Positions 16,545-25,215 of a DNA stretch of 64,000 nucleotides are shown here, piece after piece (the stretch's first letter is position 1; every line of letters starts with the position of its first letter). Where the stretch lies: positions 2,542,001-2,606,000 of the forward strand of contig CAVTLA010000001.1 in the NCBI GenBank assembly GCA_963735465.1, in the 5' to 3' direction. Origin of the DNA: DASZHJ01 sp963735465. Lineage in GTDB: Bacteria; Pseudomonadota; Alphaproteobacteria; ATCC43930; CGMCC-115725. The notes under the pieces are model-generated. The model was given only the letters and a program-made list of their open reading frames with translations, was not told where the DNA came from and searched no databases. The position numbers were made by a program, and so were the translations under genes.

Positions 16545-17907
16545 CGAAGGTCGGCGGTGTCGGTACGCGATAGAGCAGCCAAAGGACCGCAAGGCCGGCG
16601 AACAGCTGGTAGGACTGCACGAAATTGAATGGCGTATCCGCCAGGAAATTGGCGGCATAGATCAGATTAGCGGAGAGGAAATAGGCGATGGCCAGCACCA
16701 CCCATAGGCTTCGCCGCGCTTGCCGCTCCGGCTGCGCCAGCAAGGCGAAGAGTAGCGCCGCAAGAATTGGCAGCAGGACGCCGTAATGGTGCATCCAGGC
16801 GACCGGAGAGGCGATCGTGAAGGTGAGCCCCGCCGTCAGGAAATCGAACAGGCCGCCCCTGTCCGATTGGCGCCCGCGCAGGAACAGCGCGGCGAGTATG
16901 AGTGCCAGCGAGCTCAGCAGCGTGCCGAAATAGACGAGCGGATTGTGAGGCGGAAACTTCAATGGGAACTCCAGGCTGTCGCCGAGCTGCAGGAGGCGAT
17001 TGAGGAGACCGCTGATGGACTGGTTGTAATAGTGAATCTCGCCGCGATCCGACAGAAACCGCAGCACGGAGAGGTAGTCGAGGTTGTTGGCGACGCCGAA
17101 GAGCACGATCGATGCCACCACGGCGGGCGCGACCACGGCGCACCAGCCGACCAGGAAAGGCCGTTGCTGTCGTAGGATCGCCCAGACCGGGAACAAAGCG
17201 AATTGCGGTTTCAGCAGGCAGATCGCACCAACCAGTATGCCGGCCGCCAACCGGCGGTTATAAACCCAGCATAAGCAGGCCAGCACGAAGAGTCCGTTGA
17301 TCCAGGTTTGGATCTGCCCAAGTGTGTAGGCAACCATCACTGGGAAGAATGTCAGCGTCGCAAAGACGACTGTGACCGCGATCAACGCGCGGGCGCGAAG
17401 GTCCGGCGTGGTACCGTCGCGCTCGGCGAGAGTAATGCTGTAGACTGTCATTGCCACGGCGGTCACCAGGATCCAAATCCAGCCCGCGTCATTCAGAAGG
17501 TGCTGCGACGGCGTTATCCCGAGTCGTTCCAGCGCCGCCAGTGGCAACAACGACGTGGGCGGATACTGAAACTTGATCTGCTCTTCGAAAAAGACGCTTT
17601 GATAAAGCGTGCCGTCGTGCGGCTCCTTGAGCCAGTCGAAGGCCGCCAGCATGGGATCCCAGGAATCAGCCCATGCCTTGCCCGGATGCACCAGCCATTC
17701 AACGGTATGTTTCCGGGTTGACTCCGTCACCAAGGCGCGAGCCGCAAGATTGCACGCCACGACAGCGAACAGGATAAAGAGCCCGATAAGCACGAGCCGC
17801 CGATAGCGCGGAGCCATCGGTCGCGCGGCCGCCGCACGTACCGGTGGCGCGCTTATAGCATCGGGCCGCATGGCGGCGCCGTCAGGTGTGGACGTCGGTT
17901 GCGACAT
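16474..17907 (-). CDS. DUF2029/GT87-like membrane glycosyltransferase, paralogue 2
   Basis: A 477-residue multi-helix membrane protein, clearly homologous along its full length to both neighbours. The first loop has ADSWDPM (Asp81, Asp84) and FFEEQIKFQYPPTSLLP (Glu108/Glu109). Other shared blocks are GAICLLKPQ in the middle, HYNQSISGLLNRL-type sequence near residue 290, FTIASPVAWMHHYG, and the C-terminal WLLYRVPTPPTFD. Expected role: transfer of a sugar from a polyprenyl-phosphate donor. It overlaps the upstream paralogue by 26 bases. Confidence 0.82.
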   Translation of the reverse strand: MSQPTSTPDGAAMRPDAISAPPVRAAAARPMAPRYRRLVLIGLFILFAVVACNLAARALVTESTRKHTVEWLVHPGKAWADSWDPMLAAFDWLKEPHDGTLYQSVFFEEQIKFQYPPTSLLPLAALERLGITPSQHLLNDAGWIWILVTAVAMTVYSITLAERDGTTPDLRARALIAVTVVFATLTFFPVMVAYTLGQIQTWINGLFVLACLCWVYNRRLAAGILVGAICLLKPQFALFPVWAILRQQRPFLVGWCAVVAPAVVASIVLFGVANNLDYLSVLRFLSDRGEIHYYNQSISGLLNRLLQLGDSLEFPLKFPPHNPLVYFGTLLSSLALILAALFLRGRQSDRGGLFDFLTAGLTFTIASPVAWMHHYGVLLPILAALLFALLAQPERQARRSLWVVLAIAYFLSANLIYAANFLADTPFNFVQSYQLFAGLAVLWLLYRVPTPPTFDDPRLASPQGSAAGGQQPDRLLA

Positions 17908-19291
17908 CGGAACCTACATGTCTTGGCCGGTCGATACGGTGATCGAAGCTAGGCGGCGTCCGGACTTGGTACAGCAGCCACAGTGCCGCGAATCCCGCGA
18001 ACAGCAGATAGGACTGCACGAAGTTGAACGGTGTGTCCGCCGTCTCGTTGGTGACGAAGAAATAATTGGCGGATAAAACATAGACGATCGCCAGTGTCGC
18101 CCAAAGACCCGATCGCCCGCCTTCTTGAGGCTGCGCAAGCAGGGCAAAGAGCAGAGTAGCAAGGATCGGTAGCTGGACGCCGTAGTGATATTCCCAGGCG
18201 ATCGGCGAGGCGAGAGTAAAGGTAAGTGCCGCCGTGAGAAAGTCGAGCAGGCCGCCGCTGTCAGGCGTGCGGGCGCGCAGGAACAGCGCGCCCAGGACCA
18301 GGATCGCCGAGCTTGCGAGCATCCCCACGTAGACCACAGGATTATACGGAGGAAAACCGAATGGCAGTCCGACGCTGTCGCCATCCACCAACAGGCGGTT
18401 GAGGAGACCGCCCACGGACTGATTGTGATAGTAGATTTCGCCGTGGTGGGAGAGGAACTGGAGCACGCGAAGATAGTCGAGGTGATTGGCGAAGCCGTAG
18501 AGCACCAACGAGAGAATGAGAGCAGGCGCCACCACGAGGCCCCAGCCGATGAGAAACGGCCATTGCCGACGCAACGCGCCCCATATCAGGAACAGCGAGA
18601 ATTGCGGCTTCAGCAGACAGATGGCGCCGATCAACATCCCCGTCGCCATCCGCCGCTCGAGCAACCAGCACAGGCAGGCGAAAATGAAGGTCGCGTTGAT
18701 CCATGCCTGAACCTGACCGATCGTGTAGGCGAGCATAACCGGGTAGAAGCTGAGCGTGGCAAAGACGGCGACCGCTGCGACCAACGCGCGGCCGCGCCGG
18801 TCGTCACGCATCACGACACCACTCCGCTCTGCCAAGATCAGGCTATAGACCAGCATTGCCGCGGCGGTGACGACGATCCAGACCCAGCCGATCTGATTGA
18901 GCACGCCGATAGACAATCTGATCCCCAGCTTCTCGAGCAAGGCCAGCGGCAGCAGCGACGTCGGCGGATATTGGAACTTCGCATTTTGAATGAAGAAGAC
19001 GTTCTGGTAGAGGAACCCGTCGGTCGGATCCTTGAGCCAGTTGAGAGCCACCAACATCGGGCGCCAGGAATTGTCGGCGCCAACACCAGGATGGCGAAGC
19101 CACCGGTAGAACTCGGTGCGAACAGATTCAGCGCCGGTCTCTCGGGCCAGCAGATTGCAGAAGCCGACGCTTAGCACGATGAATAGACTGGTTACGAACA
19201 GTCGGCGCCCGGAGCCAGCAGCCGGCGATGCGCGATTGGTTTCCGACGAAGTGGCGGACATCGATCGTTCCGGGCTTGCCGCGGGCATCAT
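17882..19291 (-). CDS. DUF2029/GT87-like membrane protein, paralogue 3 (divergent active site)
   Basis: A 469-residue sister of paralogues 1 and 2 with the same layout (GAICLLKPQFSLFLIWGAL, FTLASPIAWEYHYG, WLLYQVRTPPSFD). In the first outer loop, where the others have DSWDPM, this protein has NSWRPM (Asn74, Arg77). Where they have Glu in FFAEH/FFEEQ, it has FFIQN. So the acidic residues likely used in catalysis are missing, although an Asp73 sits one place earlier. It may be inactive, structural, or of altered mechanism. The ATG at 19291 overlaps the upstream TGA by four bases. Confidence 0.8.
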   Translation of the reverse strand: MMPAASPERSMSATSSETNRASPAAGSGRRLFVTSLFIVLSVGFCNLLARETGAESVRTEFYRWLRHPGVGADNSWRPMLVALNWLKDPTDGFLYQNVFFIQNAKFQYPPTSLLPLALLEKLGIRLSIGVLNQIGWVWIVVTAAAMLVYSLILAERSGVVMRDDRRGRALVAAVAVFATLSFYPVMLAYTIGQVQAWINATFIFACLCWLLERRMATGMLIGAICLLKPQFSLFLIWGALRRQWPFLIGWGLVVAPALILSLVLYGFANHLDYLRVLQFLSHHGEIYYHNQSVGGLLNRLLVDGDSVGLPFGFPPYNPVVYVGMLASSAILVLGALFLRARTPDSGGLLDFLTAALTFTLASPIAWEYHYGVQLPILATLLFALLAQPQEGGRSGLWATLAIVYVLSANYFFVTNETADTPFNFVQSYLLFAGFAALWLLYQVRTPPSFDHRIDRPRHVGSDVATDVHT

Positions 19292-21027
19292 TGGCGCACC
19301 GCCGTATCCCGGACATAGACGTCGTAGTAGACGAATGTCCTGCGCAATGTGTAGTGGGACCAGATCTCGGCGAAGGCAGGGTCGCGCGCAAACCACCGCG
19401 CGAGATCTACGTTTTTCAAGCCTTCAAGGTTGTAGCAGACCCAGGTGTTGGCGTTGCAGCGCTCCACCATGACGACGGCCGGCTGCCAACGCCGGAAATC
19501 CTCCACCAAATCGCTCCGAAGCTGCCGCGCCAGGCTTTCGACGCGATCCGGTGGAAGCTGCTTTTTCGGATCCACGACGCCGGCTTCATTGTGGAGAATT
19601 GCCGGCAAGGGCCAGAGGTGCGGAAAGCGCGACGACCAGACGTATCCGCTGTCGGTTACTATCGCAAATACCGCCTGCAGGCTTGGCGACATGAAATAGA
19701 CCGGGGTTCCTCGCGGGAACTCGCCGAAGCTCTCGGTGAATCCCGCCGTGATATCCTCGTCCCAGGTGGTAGCCACCCACGCGACCTTGGCGGGATATGT
19801 CACACCGACCGCGATCAGGCCGCTCACGGCAGCGAGTGCCGCGGCGACGGAGCGCCTGCCCAACATCGCCACCGGCGGTGCCCCGACCCACTGCAGGGCG
19901 AGGTCGATCGCCAGCAGGCACACAGATGCGCGAAACAGAATCTGCGCCGGCAGAAACTGGTAGGCCCAACCCTTGTGCTGCACGATGAATGCGGTGGCGG
20001 CGCCACAGGCCGCGACGAGCAGGACCGCAATCAGCGACCGCGCTTTGGCATGCCGGCACAGCAGCACGCAAATCACAAGCACCGAGACCATCTTTAGCAC
20101 TCGGTCGGGGGCGGCGAAATCGCCGAGCGATGCCGATCCGACCTGGCCATAGACCTGCAGGAGCAGTGGCAGCACCGTGGTTATGTAGCCCGGCGCAAAG
20201 ACCCAAATGCCGGCGCAATAGACAACTCCCGCAAGGGCGAGGGCGACTAGCTCCGGCCGCACGAGAGCGCGCAGATCGCGGCTGCGATAGAACTGCAGCA
20301 CTTCGACGCCAGCAACTATCAGAAGCTGATGCGGCTTGAGGCAGAGTCCGATGCCGGCGACGAAGCCGACCGCTATCCCTTCCCACCCGTGCACCGGCCT
20401 GCCCTCAAGTCGGCCGGCTGCCATGACGAGATACGGCAGCACCAGGAGCACCAGGATGTGCTCGCGCTGACCGAACAGCGACCATGTCTGCCTGTCGGGC
20501 CACGGATAGACCGCGAGCATGTAGACGAGGGTGACTACGAACCCGCACAGCACCTGCCACGACAGCGCCGGAGTGGAGCGGCGGATCAGCCGCAGGCTCC
20601 AGCCGATGCTGCCGGCGATGAGCAGCGCCATGCAGAGCCGAAACGCGAGCGTCGGCAGCATTCCCGTGAGCGATGCCAGGCCCATCGGGATCGCCGAGAG
20701 CCAGATGATGAGGGGTGGATTGGTCTCCATCACATCCGCGCCATAGAGCCGCGCGCCATGCAGCAGGCGGCCCGCCGCGTAGAGGTACCAAGTCTGGTCA
20801 TCCATGGCCGGCTGCACCATGAAATACGCGATCGCCACACCGCTTACCGTTCCTGCAAGGATCGGGAGCGCCAACGCCACAGCCGGGGCGCTGAGCGAGC
20901 GCGCTGCCGCGGAAACGTGGCCGCCGAGGGCCGCGTCCACCCGCGCCACCAGCATGCCAGCGAGATCAAAGAGGCGTTTCTCCAAGGACGACAGAGACCC
21001 CAACGCGAGAGACTTCTCAGGCGGCAT
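19288..21027 (-). CDS. GT-C type membrane glycosyltransferase-like protein (GT39/ArnT-like)
   Basis: A 579-residue protein with an N-terminal membrane helix (about 48-71), then AMDDQTWYLYAAGRLLHG (Asp76/Asp77), then GADVMETNPPLIIWLSAIP. This DD plus ExNPPL arrangement is typical of GT39/ArnT-like polyprenyl-phosphate sugar transferases. About ten helices follow, then a soluble C-terminal domain (about 430-579), probably periplasmic. It overlaps the GT2 gene upstream by 11 bases, and its stop overlaps the next start. It is not a close copy of the three DUF2029 proteins. Confidence 0.78.
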   Translation of the reverse strand: MPPEKSLALGSLSSLEKRLFDLAGMLVARVDAALGGHVSAAARSLSAPAVALALPILAGTVSGVAIAYFMVQPAMDDQTWYLYAAGRLLHGARLYGADVMETNPPLIIWLSAIPMGLASLTGMLPTLAFRLCMALLIAGSIGWSLRLIRRSTPALSWQVLCGFVVTLVYMLAVYPWPDRQTWSLFGQREHILVLLVLPYLVMAAGRLEGRPVHGWEGIAVGFVAGIGLCLKPHQLLIVAGVEVLQFYRSRDLRALVRPELVALALAGVVYCAGIWVFAPGYITTVLPLLLQVYGQVGSASLGDFAAPDRVLKMVSVLVICVLLCRHAKARSLIAVLLVAACGAATAFIVQHKGWAYQFLPAQILFRASVCLLAIDLALQWVGAPPVAMLGRRSVAAALAAVSGLIAVGVTYPAKVAWVATTWDEDITAGFTESFGEFPRGTPVYFMSPSLQAVFAIVTDSGYVWSSRFPHLWPLPAILHNEAGVVDPKKQLPPDRVESLARQLRSDLVEDFRRWQPAVVMVERCNANTWVCYNLEGLKNVDLARWFARDPAFAEIWSHYTLRRTFVYYDVYVRDTAVRQ

Positions 21028-22009
21028 CGACGCCCCCGTGCGCGGGGCGCAGACGCAGCTCGGTCCGCGCCAGCACGTACTGCTCGTGGTCGAGTGCTGG
21101 GGTCATGAGCCGCTGGTTGCGGTTGTTGAGAAGCAGCAGCGCGGCGGCGACCGTCGAGACCAGGGCCTGGAACAGGATGATCATGGTGCCGAGCACCACG
21201 GTGGTAGCCCAGCCCGGCGTTGCCATATCGGGGAAGAACAGGCGCAGCACGATCACGGTGACGATGACGACGGTGCTGACGACGAAGAGGATGCCGGTGG
21301 CGATCAGCATCCGGATGAAAATTGCGTCGCTGTAGACTGAGATCGCGCTGAGGCCATGCAGCATCAGGGAGATGTAATTCATCTTCGAGACGCCGGCATA
21401 GCGATGGCCGCGGTCGATCGGCAGCCGCTGCATCGGCAGCCGGCACCGCAGCAGGGCCGCCGGCAGGTTGTTCCAGAGCTCCGGCACCATGGTGAGCCGC
21501 CGCGCGTAGTCCCGGGAGATCAGGCTGAAGTTTCCGAAGCTGATCCGGCGACCGGTCAGGAGGGCGAAGGCGAACTTGTAGAGCATGTAGAAGACGCGGA
21601 ACGAGAACGATTCCGTGCGGTGGCGCCGCTCGGCCACCACGACGAAATCCGGCTGCCCCGCGGCGGCGGCCAGGAGCTGCGGAATGTCCTGCGGGCGGTC
21701 CTCGCCGTCCCCATCCATGATCAGGATGGCGTCGACATCCGGGTCCCGCGCGGCCATGGAGACGCCCACGGCGATCGCCCGCTGATGGCCGAGATTGACC
21801 GCGAGCTTGACCACCTCGACCTTGCGCAGGCGGAACAGCGGACTGCCTTGGAAGGGATCCACGGGCATGTCGTCGGTCGAGCCGTCGTCGATCGCCAGTA
21901 CCGAGACGCCGCAATCGAGTTTGGCGCAGACCTGATCGAGGTCCCGCAGCAGCATAATAAACGCCGGCCAATCGTTAAAGATCGGCGTAACGATTCTCAG
22001 GTTCTTCAT
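21017..22009 (-). CDS. GtrB/DPM1-like polyprenyl-phosphate glycosyltransferase (GT2)
   Basis: A 330-residue GT2 enzyme. The cytoplasmic catalytic part (about 1-225) has RIVTPIFND, LAIDDGSTDD and the metal motif MDGDGEDRP (Asp99, Asp101), then LTGRRISFGNFSLISR, typical of enzymes that attach a hexose to undecaprenyl or dolichyl phosphate. Two membrane helices follow (about 232-258 and 268-292). It is the first gene of the six-gene unit, so it may make the lipid-linked donor for the GT-C enzymes downstream. The sugar is unknown. Confidence 0.85.
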   Translation of the reverse strand: MKNLRIVTPIFNDWPAFIMLLRDLDQVCAKLDCGVSVLAIDDGSTDDMPVDPFQGSPLFRLRKVEVVKLAVNLGHQRAIAVGVSMAARDPDVDAILIMDGDGEDRPQDIPQLLAAAAGQPDFVVVAERRHRTESFSFRVFYMLYKFAFALLTGRRISFGNFSLISRDYARRLTMVPELWNNLPAALLRCRLPMQRLPIDRGHRYAGVSKMNYISLMLHGLSAISVYSDAIFIRMLIATGILFVVSTVVIVTVIVLRLFFPDMATPGWATTVVLGTMIILFQALVSTVAAALLLLNNRNQRLMTPALDHEQYVLARTELRLRPAHGGVDAA

Positions 22010-22137
22010 TTCCGTAATATTTGGCTACCCCTGGGAAGCTCAAGATACGACCGCGAGCAACCGCTGTCAAACCTTTGGCGTTATTAACCTTTCTTCTGAC
22101 TCCGGAGAAACGCCGGCCCCACGGACGCGCTGAGGCT

Positions 22138-22530
22138 TCACCGTCCCGGCGGCAAGCCCACCACCGCCTCGATCTCGACCTTCATGCCGGGGATGGCGAG
22201 CTCGCTGACCCCGACGAGAGTGCTGGCCGGACGCGCCGCGCCGAAGAACTCCTGGCGAACTGGATTGATCAGCGTGCGGTCGGCGACGCTGGTCAGGAAG
22301 ACAGTCACCTTCAGCACGTCCCCGGCCGCGGCGCCGGCGGCATGCAGGATCTTCGCGAGGTTGACGAAGATCTGCCGGGTCTGTGCCACGACGTCGGCGC
22401 CGCCGACGAGTTTCCCGTTGCCGTCCACCGGCGCCAGGCCCGATACGAAAAGCAGATCGCCGTGGCGAACCGCATGGGTGTAGTGGCTGAGCGGCTCGCT
22501 CAATCCCTCGACACGATATTCCCGACGCAT
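22138..22530 (-). CDS. RidA/YjgF family protein
   Basis: A 130-residue single-domain RidA-family protein. It shows SHYTHAVRHGDLLFVSGLAPVD near the N-terminus, VVAQTRQIFVNLAKIL in the centre, and the C-terminal PASTLVGVSELAIPGMKVEIEAV. The Arg that binds the carboxylate in canonical RidA is replaced here by the PASTLV segment, so it may belong to a non-RidA subfamily. Members hydrolyse reactive enamines or imines. The ATG at 22530 has GAGG eight bases upstream. It lies 45 bases downstream of the ABM gene and is probably co-transcribed. Confidence 0.85.
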   Translation of the reverse strand: MRREYRVEGLSEPLSHYTHAVRHGDLLFVSGLAPVDGNGKLVGGADVVAQTRQIFVNLAKILHAAGAAAGDVLKVTVFLTSVADRTLINPVRQEFFGAARPASTLVGVSELAIPGMKVEIEAVVGLPPGR

Positions 22531-22575
22531 GACGATCGCCTCTCGACGTTGGTGGTGCGAACGATGGTGCCGCCC

Positions 22576-22875
22576 TCAGAAGCCTTTGACCACCTGCGTC
22601 GTGTGCTCGACGTCAGGCGGGCTCTCGAAGCAGTGCATCACCAGCTTGCGCCACTCCTGGAAATCGGCGGAGTTCCGGAAATCCACGGTGTGGCGCTCCA
22701 GGGTTTCCCACTGCACGAACAGGCGGTAGAGGCTCGGCTTCTCCAGCGAGCGCTGCAGTTCCATGCCGCGGCAGCCCTTGGCTCGCTGGAACAGCGGCGC
22801 AGCCTTGCCGACGCCAGCCTCGAATTCCGCCTCGAGGCCGGGCTTCACCTTGATATGGGCGATTTCGAGAATCAT
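22576..22875 (-). CDS. Antibiotic biosynthesis monooxygenase (ABM)-domain protein
   Basis: A 99-residue protein made of one ABM domain (ferredoxin-like fold). It begins MILEIAHIKVKPGLEAEFEAG and has the Gly-Cys-Arg segment GCRGMELQRS, SLYRLFVQWET and the His/Phe-rich end. Many ABM proteins are cofactor-free monooxygenases or haem-binding; no specific substrate can be read here. The ATG at 22875 is preceded by GGGGAGT; the frame extends to 22962 without coding character. It precedes the RidA gene. Confidence 0.82.
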   Translation of the reverse strand: MILEIAHIKVKPGLEAEFEAGVGKAAPLFQRAKGCRGMELQRSLEKPSLYRLFVQWETLERHTVDFRNSADFQEWRKLVMHCFESPPDVEHTTQVVKGF

Positions 22876-23116
22876 CGTCGTACTCCCCTCTGTTGGTGAG
22901 TCCTGGATTGGAATCAATCGGTTGCAAACAACTCCCCGGGAACCACCCGCCTTCGGCGCCACTCTAAGGCGGCAGTGCTAGGCCGCCATCATGGCGCATG
23001 CGCACAATATGTGCAGTTCTATCAGTACCTTCGGGGCGTGTTGGCCGCCCGGGCATTTGTTCTTCCTTAAGTAGTGGCGTGCGATGAGCCCTGGTTGTCC
23101 CAGTGGAGTCGTTGCC

Positions 23117-25201
23117 ATGTCAGTTCTCGCGCGTTTCTCGATCCGCACCATTCTTAACGCCGTCTTTCTCACATTGGCGAGTGCCCTCTGCGTGGTTCTG
23201 GTGCTTCAGATCGCAGGCGCCTGGCACGAGGTCAGAAGCGCGCAGCGGATCGAGGCCTTGGCAACGGCCGACCGCGACGTGTTCCAGGCGATGACGACGA
23301 TGCGCCAGATCCGCGGCGCGGTGCAGACCGTGATCCAGGGGGCCGACGATCCCGGCCCCGCCTTGGCCGACAACCGGAACAAGATCCACCAGCTCCTGGA
23401 GAGCGCGCTCAGAACGGCGGAGCATGCCGATCTCGCCGGCGGCGCGCAGTTGATCGCGGCGGTCAAGGCAAAGGCCGCCGACGCCGACCGCTTCTGGCCG
23501 GACGTCGACGCCGTCGGACGCAAGCCCAAGGCCGAGCGCGATCTGAAGCCGACCATGCCGTGGTACGACGGCTACGGCGGGGTGGTTGACGCCCTGGGCA
23601 GCCTCTCCCTCAGCATCGGCAACGAGGCGCGGGTCGCCGATGCCTTCATTTCCGAATACGTGGTGGCACGCGAGATGGCGTGGGTACTGCGCGACGCCTC
23701 CGGCAGCGAATGCACGGTGTCGCGATCCTTCGTCGGGAAGTCGCAGACTTTCCCGCCGGCGGCGCGCTCGCGGCTCGACGGTCTGCGCGCCGCCGGCCAG
23801 GTCGCCTGGTCCACGCTCAACGACCTGCTGGCCCGCCCCGGCGTCGCCGAGCCTCTCGTCTCTGCCGTGCGCGAGGCGCGCACCCTCAGCGACAAGGCAA
23901 ACGCCGAGCGCGACGCCATCTACAAGCGCTTCGACGACAGCGGCAAGCCCGTGGTGTCGCCGGAGGACTGGACGCGGACGTGCAATGCCCCCTTTCCGGC
24001 GATCATGAACATCGCGGGGGCGTCGGCGAATCTGATGCAGAGCCATGCCGCCACGCTCGAATCCCGCGCCTGGCGCCGGGTCGCCATCGAAGGTACGGGG
24101 CTGGCGGCGGCGGTGGGATTCAGCCTGCTGGGACTGCTGCTGGTGCGCCGCCGGTTCGGCCGCCCCGTGGAGAGCCTGACCACGGCGATCGGCCATCTGG
24201 CACGCCAGGACTATAACGTCCCCGTCCGCGGCACCGGCTACGCCGACGAGCTCGGCACCATGGCGGAGACGTTGGAAACCCTGCGCCAGAGCGCGCTCGC
24301 GGCCGAGCGTGCCGCCCGCGACAGCCTGGCGGCAAAGGAGAGCGAGCTGAAGCGCGCCAGCGCCATCGACGGCCATTGCCGCGCCTTCGACGCCTCGATC
24401 CGCGCCGCGCTTGAGACCGTCGACCGCGCCACCGGCAACATGACCCAGACCGCGACCGGCATGTCGCAGACCGCGGAGTCCAGCGCCAGCCGCGCCGCGG
24501 CGGCGGCCTCCGCCTCCGGCAATGCCTCCACCAACGTGCAGACGGTGGCGGCGGCAGCGGAAGAGCTCGCCTCCTCGGTCTCGGAGATCAGCCGCCAGGT
24601 GGCGGCCGCAGCGCGCGTCGCGGCGACTGCCTCCGAGCGCGCCGGGCGCACCAACGAGTCAGTTCAGGGCCTGGCGGACGCCGCCCAGAAGATCGGCGAG
24701 GTGGTGAAGCTCATCAGCGCCATCGCCGGCCAGACCAATCTGCTCGCCCTCAACGCCACCATCGAGGCGGCGCGGGCGGGCGAGGCCGGCAAGGGTTTCG
24801 CGGTCGTCGCCAGTGAGGTCAAGTCGCTGGCCACCCAGACCGCCAAGGCGACGGAGGAGATCGCGCAGCAGGTCAGCGCGATCCAGGGCGCCACCGGCGA
24901 CGCGGTGACCGCGATCAAGGAGATTGGCACCGTCATCGCCGAGGTGAACGAGATCAGCGCCACCATCGCCGCGGCGGTGGAGGAGCAGGGAGCCGCAACG
25001 CAGGAGATCGCCCGCAACGCCCAGCAGGCAGCGGCCGGCACCACGGAGGTCGCGCAGAATATCTCCGGCGTCACCGAGGCCGCCGGCAAGACCGGCAGCG
25101 CCGCCGCCGGGATGCTGGAGGCGGTCGCCGCCGTGACCAAGCAATCCGCGGCGCTCCGCGCCGAGGTCGACGGCTTCCTGCGGCAGATCAGGGCGGCCTA
25201 G
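23117..25201 (+). CDS. Methyl-accepting chemotaxis protein
   Basis: A 694-residue chemoreceptor. It has a first membrane helix (about 13-35), a large periplasmic sensor region (about 36-320) with no recognised ligand motif, and a second helix (about 325-345). A HAMP segment follows (RRRFGRPVESLTTAIGHLA), then a coiled-coil signalling domain. The hairpin tip has the highly conserved IAGQTNLLALNATIEAARAG followed by GKGFAVVASEV. The ATG at 23117 has GGAG upstream; an ATG at 23084 is in frame but poorly supported. Its stop is 14 bases from the convergent lon stop. No other che gene is here, so it is an orphan receptor. Confidence 0.9.
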   Translation: MSVLARFSIRTILNAVFLTLASALCVVLVLQIAGAWHEVRSAQRIEALATADRDVFQAMTTMRQIRGAVQTVIQGADDPGPALADNRNKIHQLLESALRTAEHADLAGGAQLIAAVKAKAADADRFWPDVDAVGRKPKAERDLKPTMPWYDGYGGVVDALGSLSLSIGNEARVADAFISEYVVAREMAWVLRDASGSECTVSRSFVGKSQTFPPAARSRLDGLRAAGQVAWSTLNDLLARPGVAEPLVSAVREARTLSDKANAERDAIYKRFDDSGKPVVSPEDWTRTCNAPFPAIMNIAGASANLMQSHAATLESRAWRRVAIEGTGLAAAVGFSLLGLLLVRRRFGRPVESLTTAIGHLARQDYNVPVRGTGYADELGTMAETLETLRQSALAAERAARDSLAAKESELKRASAIDGHCRAFDASIRAALETVDRATGNMTQTATGMSQTAESSASRAAAAASASGNASTNVQTVAAAAEELASSVSEISRQVAAAARVAATASERAGRTNESVQGLADAAQKIGEVVKLISAIAGQTNLLALNATIEAARAGEAGKGFAVVASEVKSLATQTAKATEEIAQQVSAIQGATGDAVTAIKEIGTVIAEVNEISATIAAAVEEQGAATQEIARNAQQAAAGTTEVAQNISGVTEAAGKTGSAAAGMLEAVAAVTKQSAALRAEVDGFLRQIRAA

Positions 25202-25215
25202 CGACCGCCCTGCCG

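Noticed and set aside
22978..23172. Small frame ahead of the chemoreceptor gene on the minus strand
   Set aside because: No ribosome site or family; it overlaps the chemoreceptor start.
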